Shown here: positions 7,129-12,708 of the stretch, in pieces
Layout: every line of letters begins with the position of its first letter
How positions within the stretch are numbered: position 1 is the stretch's first letter
Assembly (NCBI GenBank): GCA_043779285.1
Contig: JAYWEL010000070.1
Coordinates: 1 to 12,708, forward strand
DNA length: 12,708 bases
Origin: MGR-bin208 sp043779285
GTDB taxonomy: Bacteria; Bacteroidota; Bacteroidia; Chitinophagales; Chitinophagaceae
Direction of reading: 5' to 3'
Program-made: the position numbers and the translations under genes
Notes under the pieces: generated by a model
Seen by the model: the letters and a program-made list of their open reading frames with translations, nothing else
Database searches by the model: none
Told to the model about the DNA's origin: nothing

Positions 7129-7764
7129 TCAGTTTATTTTTATTGAAATATAGTCATTTCCATTTAAAATTTCCTTTTGGAAACCAATCACTTTCAGGAA
7201 TTTTTTGTGTTTTTTGTTAGCTACATTGTCATAAAATACGGTGGTTATATTTTTTGATAGCAAGTGTTGTTTTTCTTTATCGAAAATGAATCTCCCTACT
7301 TTATAATCTCTGTATTTTGGAACCGTATAATTCATGTAAATTTTTGCTCTACCATCTTCTTGTACTTCGGCACTGAAGATGTTTGCAATTACCAGGTCTC
7401 TGAGAACGACAAAATTTACTTTGCCCGTTAATTGTTCTCTTTTGAAATTCGGAAAATGCAATGCGATATCATCTTTATAAAAAGCCAGAAACCGATCAAT
7501 CATGATACCACCGGATTCAAATGCTAGCAATTCAAAAAATTCCTTGTGGTTATATATTCTATAGAGGTAATACAGGTTGATGATTAACAAAATACCATTC
7601 GTTAATATGATTGGCATGGCATTCAATAATATGCCATAGATAATGAAAGAAACATTTCCCGCAGTATTGAACCACCTGAACTTTAAGTCTGTACTAACTA
7701 ATAATCCAATGGCAAGTAATAGGGTAGCGAGGTAACCGAAATAAGGTACAAATAGAGTAATCAT
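7129..7764 (-). CDS. YgjV-like membrane protein with GNAT-like C-terminal domain
   Basis: This 211-residue protein has three predicted membrane segments in the first 70 residues (about 4-24, 32-49 and 51-69), with YFGYLATLLLAIGLLVSTDLKFRWFNTAGNVSF resembling the Imp-YgjV inner-membrane family. The remaining 140 residues are soluble. Within them KIYMNYTVPKYRDYKVGRF (141-159) and VANKKHKKFLKVIGFQKE (181-198) have the spacing of GNAT motifs A and B, but the acetyl-CoA loop R-x-x-G-x-G/A appears as R152-D-Y-K-V-G157, with Lys at the first glycine. It may be a catalytically dead or altered acyltransferase fold on a membrane anchor. Function unknown. The ATG at 7764 follows a perfect -7 element by four bases. 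Divergent from lepA; it does not look co-transcribed with any neighbour. Confidence 0.75.
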   Translation of the reverse strand: MITLFVPYFGYLATLLLAIGLLVSTDLKFRWFNTAGNVSFIIYGILLNAMPIILTNGILLIINLYYLYRIYNHKEFFELLAFESGGIMIDRFLAFYKDDIALHFPNFKREQLTGKVNFVVLRDLVIANIFSAEVQEDGRAKIYMNYTVPKYRDYKVGRFIFDKEKQHLLSKNITTVFYDNVANKKHKKFLKVIGFQKEILNGNDYISIKIN

Positions 7765-7768
7765 TTTG

Positions 7769-7776
7769 CAAAAATA
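7769..7776 (-). promoter_or_regulatory. Candidate -7 element of the YgjV-like gene
   Basis: The minus strand reads TATTTTTG (7776 to 7769), an exact TAnnTTTG match, followed by CAAA and then the ATG. No convincing -33 TTG is seen, and the region is AT-rich, so a chance match is possible. The four-base gap equals that at the E1 and aminotransferase genes. Confidence 0.4.
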
Positions 7777-7876
7777 AAATTTGCTATCGGAATTCGGTTA
7801 AATAAAAAAGTGTGAATAATTCAATAACAAGCAACGAATTTTATGGCACATTTGGTTTTTATTAAAATCTAATAGG

Positions 7877-7939
7877 GTAATCAACTAAGTGTTTAGTACT
7901 TACACATAAATATATAACGTATGAGTAATTGATTAAGTG
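7877..7939 (+). repeat. Imperfect 15-bp direct repeat upstream of lepA
   Basis: GTAATCAACTAAGTG (7877-7891) and GTAATTGATTAAGTG (7925-7939) are identical at 12 of 15 positions and lie 48 bases apart. The second copy overlaps the left arm of the inverted repeat at 7929-7956. They could be paired protein-binding sites in the 267-bp YgjV/lepA intergenic region, but AT-rich DNA gives such matches by chance. Confidence 0.4.
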
Positions 7940-7956
7940 GCATAAAGATTAATCAA
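7929..7956. repeat. 8-bp perfect inverted repeat upstream of lepA
   Basis: TTGATTAA (7929-7936) and TTAATCAA (7949-7956) are exact reverse complements separated by 12 bases, a geometry typical of dimeric regulator operators. The site ends about 40 bp before the lepA -7 element. No regulator can be named. Confidence 0.45.
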
Positions 7957-7995
7957 AAGCTTGGTTTATAAATCTCTAGGCTCGATGCTTTCCCT

Positions 7996-8003
7996 TAACT
8001 TTG
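7996..8003 (+). promoter_or_regulatory. Candidate -7 element of lepA
   Basis: TAACTTTG is an exact TAnnTTTG match, followed by C as at the other candidates. No TTG occurs 17-20 bases upstream. It would give a leader of roughly 20-30 nt that contains a purine-rich AGAGGA (8016-8021) 10 bases before the ATG. Confidence 0.5.
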
Positions 8004-8031
8004 CACGTTCTAAAAAGAGGAAGTTAATTAC

Positions 8032-9825
8032 ATGAAGAATATCCGGAATTTTTGCATTATTGCACATATTGACCACGGGAAATCCACCTTGGCAGACAGA
8101 TTATTGCAGGTAACCAATACCATCAGTGAAAGAGATATGATGGATCAGGTATTGGATGATATGGATCTTGAACGAGAGAAAGGCATCACTATTAAAAGTC
8201 ATGCCATCCAGATAAATCATATTCATACAGATGGACAGGAATATATTTTAAACCTTATTGATACTCCTGGTCACGTTGATTTCAGTTATGAAGTAAGTAG
8301 GGCATTGGCAGCTTGTGAAGGTGTTTTATTATTAGTGGATGCCACTCAGGGTATTCAGGCACAAACAATCAGTAACCTCTATCTAGCCATTGAAAACAAT
8401 CTTGAAATCATTCCCGTAATCAATAAGATTGATATGGATGGTGCGATGATTGAAGAAGTACAGGATCAGATTATTGAATTAATTGGATGCAAGGCAGAGG
8501 ATATTTTACAAGCAAGTGGCCGTACCGGATTAGGTGTTGAAAAAATTCTGGATGCAATCATCAATAAGATTCCAGCTCCTTCCGGCGATGCGGATGCACC
8601 GTTACAGGCGTTAATTTTTGACAGTGTATATAATTCTTTCCGTGGAATTATCGTTTATTATAGAATCATGAATGGTTCTATTAAAAAGGGCGATAAAGTA
8701 AAATTTGTAAGTACCGAACAAACATATGAAGCAGATGAAATCGGTATCCTGAAATTAAAGATGACCGAGAAAAAGGAAGTGAGAGCAGGAGATGTAGGGT
8801 ATATCATTACGGGTATCAAAAAAGCTAAAGAGGTGCATGTTGGAGATACTATTACACTGGCTTCTAACCCTAATCCTACCATGATCAAAGGATTTGAAGA
8901 AGTGAAGGCGATGGTATTTGCCGGAATTTTTCCGATTAATACAGATGATTTTGAAGAGTTACGGGATTGTATGGAAAAACTTCAGTTGAATGATGCATCC
9001 TTGTCTTATGAATTGGAAACATCTCAAGCATTGGGTTTTGGATTCCGTTGTGGATTCCTCGGTATGTTGCATATGGAAATCATTCAGGAGCGATTGGAAA
9101 GGGAATTCAATCAAACCGTAATTACTACGGTCCCCAACGTTAGTTTTATTGCGTACACTACCAAAGGAGAGAAAATCATTGTAAATAATCCTACTGAATT
9201 CCCCGATCCGGTAAGAACTGAACGGATTGAAGAACCATTTATTCGAGCACAGATAATATCTAAGCCCGAATATATTGGTAATATCATGACACTATGCTTA
9301 GGTAAAAGAGGTAATCTGATAAACCAAAGTTATCTGACACAAACCAGAGTGGAGTTAGTTTTTGAAATACCATTGACCGAAATCGTTTTTGATTTTTATG
9401 ATAAATTGAAATCGCAAACCAGAGGATATGCATCCTTCGATTATCATGCGATCGGTTACCGGGATAGTGATATCGTTAAAATGGATATTCTTTTAAATAA
9501 CGAAAAAGTTGACGCCTTAAGTGCATTGATTCACAGAGTCCGTTCGCATGACTTTGGTAAAAAACTTTGCGAAAAATTGAAGGAACTGGTACCACGTCAG
9601 CAATTTCAAATCGCTATTCAGGCTGCAATAGGAGCTAAGATTGTAGCCCGTGAAAATATTTCTGCTATGCGAAAAGACGTTACTGCTAAATGTTATGGAG
9701 GGGATATCAGCCGTAAACGTAAATTGTTGGAAAAACAGAAAGAAGGGAAGAAGCGTATGCGTCAAATTGGAAACGTAGAAGTACCGCAGGAAGCATTCCT
9801 TGCTGTTATGAAACTGGATGATTAA
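8032..9825 (+). CDS. lepA: Elongation factor 4 (LepA), ribosome-associated GTPase
   Basis: This 597-residue protein is full-length LepA (E. coli LepA is about the same length). It is a translational GTPase related to EF-G that binds the ribosome and is linked to back-translocation or 30S biogenesis. The G domain is intact: G1 AHIDHGKST (11-19) including the catalytic His of the switch-II-adjacent system in DTPGH (77-81, G3), Thr53 in GITIKS (G2), NKID (131-134, G4) and SGRTG (162-166, G5). The family-specific C-terminal domain is present, ending in CYGGDISRKRKLLEKQKEGK, RMRQIGNVEVPQEAFLAV. The start at ATG 8032 gives the standard N-terminus. AGAGGA at 8016-8021 is the only plausible Shine-Dalgarno sequence seen in the window. 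A glycosyltransferase gene follows after 51 bp on the same strand and may be read through. Confidence 0.98.
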   Translation: MKNIRNFCIIAHIDHGKSTLADRLLQVTNTISERDMMDQVLDDMDLEREKGITIKSHAIQINHIHTDGQEYILNLIDTPGHVDFSYEVSRALAACEGVLLLVDATQGIQAQTISNLYLAIENNLEIIPVINKIDMDGAMIEEVQDQIIELIGCKAEDILQASGRTGLGVEKILDAIINKIPAPSGDADAPLQALIFDSVYNSFRGIIVYYRIMNGSIKKGDKVKFVSTEQTYEADEIGILKLKMTEKKEVRAGDVGYIITGIKKAKEVHVGDTITLASNPNPTMIKGFEEVKAMVFAGIFPINTDDFEELRDCMEKLQLNDASLSYELETSQALGFGFRCGFLGMLHMEIIQERLEREFNQTVITTVPNVSFIAYTTKGEKIIVNNPTEFPDPVRTERIEEPFIRAQIISKPEYIGNIMTLCLGKRGNLINQSYLTQTRVELVFEIPLTEIVFDFYDKLKSQTRGYASFDYHAIGYRDSDIVKMDILLNNEKVDALSALIHRVRSHDFGKKLCEKLKELVPRQQFQIAIQAAIGAKIVARENISAMRKDVTAKCYGGDISRKRKLLEKQKEGKKRMRQIGNVEVPQEAFLAVMKLDD

Positions 9826-9876
9826 TCTGAAAATTAATTTACTGTCAGATAAATTTATTGAGTTAGTTTTAATCTG

Positions 9877-11436
9877 ATGATGTCTTTAAGCAGAAAAAAA
9901 TATATGGCTCCTTCAATATTAATCATATTGATAGGAGCCTTTCTTTTTAATGGTATTCATCTTATCAGAAATCAATCCATCACTGCCGATGAATCATCAT
10001 TTTACAATTATGCTGTTCGCTTTTTGAAAGGAAATCCCGACCGGACAAACCCTCGGATTGATAATAGTAAAATGCCGGTCTCGGTTTTAAATACTGTTCC
10101 AAGAATAATAGAACAAATTCTTTCTCCGGGATTAACAAAAAATGATTGGGGACACAGAGATATTTTTAATGGTCGCTTTATCACGTTGTTTATATCGGTA
10201 TTTACGCTTCTTTTAGTTTTCGTATGGGCTAAAGATCTTTTTGGTGTTAATGCCGGTCTTTTTTCAGTTTTTCTGATTTCTTGGATTCCAGATTTTATTG
10301 CTAATGCTACATATATAACTACCGACAGTTATGCAGTATTGATGTTTTTATTAACCTTGTTTCTACTTTGGCTTTATTTTAAAAAAGGTAGTTTAATATT
10401 CTTTATTTTATTTTCTGTTTCGATTGCTTTCAGCCAATTAGTTAAACAATCATTGGTTCATTTATATTTTTTGACTCTCCTGATTTCATTGATATATTAT
10501 CTGATCCATGACAAATCATTTCTTCAAAAAAAAGTTCTGGTAAACCTTATACTGTTTGTGTTTATCAATTTGTTAGTAATCAATGCCGGGTATTACTTTC
10601 ATCATTCCTTTATGCATTTAGGCGACTTTCAATTTATGAGTTCTTTATTTCAACATATTCAAAATGTCCTGCCACATAATTTAATTATCCCATTTCCTGA
10701 ACCATTTATTACCGGACTTGACCAGGCAAAATATTATGACTCCTTAGGTGGAGGCTTTGATCAAGTAAGTTCTTTTGGTAAAGTGACTATTCTGGGAAAT
10801 GAAAGTACCGGAGGAAGTTTTTGGTATTATTACTTCGTTAGTATTTGGTTTAAAACTCCTATCGGAATACTTCTATTATTGGCTTGGTCTTTCCTTTATT
10901 TATTCCGGAAATCATTTACAGATATTTCGATGCACTTATTGATATTCTTAATCTTGCCTGTTGTTTATTTTCTTACAGTTTTTAGCTTTTTTTATAATAC
11001 TCAATGCGGCATCAGACATATAATTTTTATATTCCCGTTTATCTGCATATTTGCATCACAAATTATTTCTTCCTTAAAAAATATTCAAGCTAAATTCATG
11101 TTGGGCTTTATTTGTATAGGTATTATGATCAGTGTGTTTATTTATCGCAACAACATGTATTCATATACCAATGAGTTTATTTTAGACAAAACAACGGCAT
11201 TTGAAAAAGTGGGAGCTGCGAATCTGGAGTTCAAGCAAGGCGGCTTTTATCTTAAAAAATTCTTACAGAAACATCCAGATTTTCAATATGCTGTAAAAAC
11301 TAAAATAAGCGGAAATTTCATTATTGGAACTGATGATTACCTGGATATTTTTAATAGAAGAAAGTATCAATGGATAAAAGCATATAAACCTTACGCCCAT
11401 TTTAATTATAATTACTTACTCATAAAAGTTCCTTAA
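9877..11436 (+). CDS. GT-C membrane glycosyltransferase, GT39-like
   Basis: This 519-residue protein has about ten hydrophobic segments, beginning at residues 11-30, and the layout of polyprenyl-phosphate-sugar-dependent GT-C glycosyltransferases (PMT/ArnT type). The first long extracytoplasmic loop starts with the acidic ADESSFYNYAVRFLKG motif, Asp38-Glu39, the usual catalytic/metal pair. Further signs are YITTDSYAVLMFLLT near 146-160, KTPIGILLL near 336-344, and CGIRHIIFIFPF near 387-398, comparable to the NxGxRxxxPxYP-type helix of the family. It would add a sugar from a lipid carrier to a protein or glycan outside the membrane; acceptor and sugar are unknown. The two tandem ATG codons (9877, 9880) make the exact start uncertain by one residue. 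It ends 13 bp from the opposing secreted-protein gene. Confidence 0.78.
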   Translation: MMSLSRKKYMAPSILIILIGAFLFNGIHLIRNQSITADESSFYNYAVRFLKGNPDRTNPRIDNSKMPVSVLNTVPRIIEQILSPGLTKNDWGHRDIFNGRFITLFISVFTLLLVFVWAKDLFGVNAGLFSVFLISWIPDFIANATYITTDSYAVLMFLLTLFLLWLYFKKGSLIFFILFSVSIAFSQLVKQSLVHLYFLTLLISLIYYLIHDKSFLQKKVLVNLILFVFINLLVINAGYYFHHSFMHLGDFQFMSSLFQHIQNVLPHNLIIPFPEPFITGLDQAKYYDSLGGGFDQVSSFGKVTILGNESTGGSFWYYYFVSIWFKTPIGILLLLAWSFLYLFRKSFTDISMHLLIFLILPVVYFLTVFSFFYNTQCGIRHIIFIFPFICIFASQIISSLKNIQAKFMLGFICIGIMISVFIYRNNMYSYTNEFILDKTTAFEKVGAANLEFKQGGFYLKKFLQKHPDFQYAVKTKISGNFIIGTDDYLDIFNRRKYQWIKAYKPYAHFNYNYLLIKVP

Positions 11437-11449
11437 GTATGTATTAGAA

Positions 11450-12421
11450 TTAATTTTTAATGAGCATATTTTTATTCGATTGCTCTTTCAACATTTGTTC
11501 ATTGTTATTCCCTTTGTTATCCTTAATCGGTTTGGGAATTGGGAATTTCCCGTCTTCCAGTTTTTGAGTAAAGACTTTGTCTACATGAATCCATCGGCCA
11601 TTTAGCCATTTAAATCCTTCGTAGTCACCATCCGGGATATAGGTCCATTTGTTTTGAGGTTCTTCCGTTTCAGATATCAAGTGGTCAAAAACAATCATCT
11701 TCAAATCTTCGTCATAATCAACCAGTGTACGTACATCTTTCTTAAATTCCAAACTATAACGGAACTGTGTAGGCTTTTTAATACTGTCTTCTTCAAAACT
11801 AAATAAAGGTCCACCAAAAAGAGGTTCTCCTTTTTCAGAGAAATGCAAAACGTCAATCCATTTTTTGGTACTCATTACAGCGTTTTCATCGAAGCCAAAA
11901 AGGGTATAATAGTTTTTCTTGTTATGTTGTGTTTGAATTATTTTATAATATACCGCACCTATCCATGAATCTTTTGTCCGGACTGAGTCTTCTGGGAATG
12001 CAGTAAATTCTGAATTGTCTTTTAGCGGTATCAATTTTAAAGAACCATCTGCTGTTTTAAATTGAATGGCTGCACGTTGCCGGGAATAGTAATCATCGTA
12101 ACGTAGTATCCAACTGAAAATCTTAAAACTGCTGTCGGGTGCATAAAGTTTAGAAATTCCTTTAACCGAATCGAAAGGATAGTAAAATGAATTTTTTACC
12201 TGCAAGGCCCTGACAAGAGTTCTTATAAACAAACTATCCGTACGCATTCTTTCTGCTGTCAAACTATCCACAATCATGCTTTTTGCCAGATGTTTTAAAG
12301 TATCCTCTTTTTCTTTCAGTTTCTTCCTTTCGTTTGAATTAATGGTTTGAGAAAAAACTGCTATGGAAAAGCAAAAGTTAACCGTTAATAAAAGGATGAT
12401 TTGTAAAACAGGGGTTTTCAA
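11450..12421 (-). CDS. Secreted protein of unknown function
   Basis: I cannot assign a function to this 323-residue protein. A signal peptide is clear (KTPVLQIILLLTVNFCFSIAVFSQ, cleavage near residue 24-25), with no lipobox. A charged, probably helical region (31-70, KKLKEKEDTLKHLAKSMI...) is followed by a beta-rich domain with FYYPFDSVKGISKLYAPD (79-96), DSWIGAVYYKII (151-162), YYTLFGFDEN (171-180) and PDGDYEGFKWLNGRWIHVDKVF (263-284), then a Lys/Asn-rich tail. It resembles uncharacterised exported proteins I recall from Chitinophagaceae. The start codon is TTG 12421: no in-frame ATG occurs upstream before a stop (TAG at 12488-12490), and the next Met (residue 49) would remove the signal peptide. 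A candidate promoter lies just upstream. The gene is convergent with the glycosyltransferase. Confidence 0.8.
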   Translation of the reverse strand: MKTPVLQIILLLTVNFCFSIAVFSQTINSNERKKLKEKEDTLKHLAKSMIVDSLTAERMRTDSLFIRTLVRALQVKNSFYYPFDSVKGISKLYAPDSSFKIFSWILRYDDYYSRQRAAIQFKTADGSLKLIPLKDNSEFTAFPEDSVRTKDSWIGAVYYKIIQTQHNKKNYYTLFGFDENAVMSTKKWIDVLHFSEKGEPLFGGPLFSFEEDSIKKPTQFRYSLEFKKDVRTLVDYDEDLKMIVFDHLISETEEPQNKWTYIPDGDYEGFKWLNGRWIHVDKVFTQKLEDGKFPIPKPIKDNKGNNNEQMLKEQSNKNMLIKN

Positions 12422-12441
12422 GTACTTTTTTTTGATATGAT

Positions 12442-12470
12442 TAAAGTTACGTTGCTTAATACAAATGCAA
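12442..12470 (-). promoter_or_regulatory. Candidate promoter of the secreted-protein gene
   Basis: On the minus strand TTG (12470-12468) is followed after 18 bases by TAACTTTA (12449-12442), one base from TAnnTTTG. Transcription would start about 14 bases before the TTG start codon, which supports that start and suggests transcription separate from the upstream phosphatase gene. Confidence 0.45.
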
Positions 12471-12519
12471 CCAATGAAATAGAATTTCTATAAAAGAAGA
12501 ATGTTAAATTTTATTAAAC

Positions 12520-12708
12520 TCAAAAATTATTTGCAAACGAAATCAGGGAATCAAAATCAAGATCGATATCAGGATGAGGAAGCTGTTGTTCCGGGTGCGT
12601 CGTTTTTATATAAACCGTATGCATTCCGGCATTTCTACCGAATAGCATATCGCTATGTTTATTACCCACCATAATTGAATTGGATAAATCTATTTCGGGA
12701 AAATCAAC
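12520..12708 (-). CDS. HAD-IIIA phosphatase, C-terminal fragment
   Basis: The last 62 residues of a minus-strand gene are visible, ending at TGA 12522-12520; the N-terminal catalytic part lies outside the window. MVGNKHSDMLFGRNAGMHTV contains HAD motifs III/IV in the form seen in D,D-heptose 1,7-bisphosphate or histidinol-phosphate phosphatase-like (HAD-IIIA) enzymes: the conserved Lys of GxK and the Asp of SD, followed by a G-x-x-A-G-M loop. Asn occupies the position of the common GDK aspartate. A PHPDIDLDFDSLISF tail closes the domain. The sugar or histidine pathway assignment cannot be made from this fragment. The secreted-protein gene lies 98 bp downstream on the same strand. Confidence 0.75.
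   Translation of the reverse strand, partial: VDFPEIDLSNSIMVGNKHSDMLFGRNAGMHTVYIKTTHPEQQLPHPDIDLDFDSLISFANNF

Noticed and set aside
7843..7872. Very short ATG-initiated peptide in the YgjV-lepA intergenic region
   Set aside because: It has about nine codons, no ribosome binding site and no conserved feature; other ATGs in the region also stop at once.
9517..9765. Minus-strand 82-residue frame inside lepA
   Set aside because: It is antisense to the highly conserved LepA C-terminal domain, with low-complexity Phe/Ser-rich translation and no promoter.
9825..9850. ATCTGA ... TCAGAT inverted repeat just after lepA, considered as a terminator
   Set aside because: The stem is only 6 bp of mixed composition with a 14-base loop and no T-tract, so it is too weak to call.
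1..12708. Defence island, prophage, insertion sequence or CRISPR array
   Set aside because: Every complete gene except the secreted protein fits a housekeeping or common family; there are no transposases, integrases, phage genes, spaced palindromic repeats, or tRNA-linked attachment sites.

Overview
The window looks like an ordinary chromosomal stretch from an AT-rich member of the Bacteroidota, probably close to the Chitinophagaceae. The reasons are the single-chain alpha/beta E1 dehydrogenase, the tandem DUF1573 secreted proteins, the near absence of Shine-Dalgarno sequences, and repeated matches to the Bacteroidota sigma-factor -7 element TAnnTTTG just upstream of genes. The family placement is an inference from remembered protein resemblance; no search was run.

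Left part (1-3700): the tail of a LytTR DNA-binding protein (plus strand) faces a minus-strand pair, a fused 2-oxo acid dehydrogenase E1 followed 46 bp later by a PhzF-like enzyme. A heptamer repeat covers the LytTR/PhzF junction and encodes the last residues of PhzF. The E1 gene has a good promoter whose -7 element ends only 4 nt before the ATG.

Middle (3680-7130): two tandem exported DUF1573 proteins share a promoter and end in a strong hairpin terminator. A class I aminotransferase (plus) follows and overlaps tail-to-tail, by 11 bp, a GNAT acetyltransferase of the phosphinothricin-acetyltransferase type (minus). A DoxX membrane protein (plus), divergent from the acetyltransferase, ends in a probable terminator that includes its own stop codon.

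Right part (7129-12708): a minus-strand YgjV-like membrane protein with a soluble C-terminal domain resembling a degenerate GNAT fold is divergent from lepA (elongation factor 4). The 267 bp between them hold an 8-bp perfect inverted repeat and an imperfect direct repeat. lepA is followed by a GT-C (GT39-like) membrane glycosyltransferase, then, on the minus strand, an unassigned secreted protein that appears to start at TTG, then the C-terminus of a HAD-IIIA phosphatase running off the edge.

The genes do not form one pathway. The clear transcription units are E1-phzF and the DUF1573 pair; lepA-glycosyltransferase is possible. I see no mobile element, CRISPR array, tRNA, rRNA or defence system. 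The best candidates for new biology are modest: the DUF1573 pair, the YgjV/GNAT-like protein, the unassigned secreted protein, several candidate leaderless starts and the heptamer repeat.
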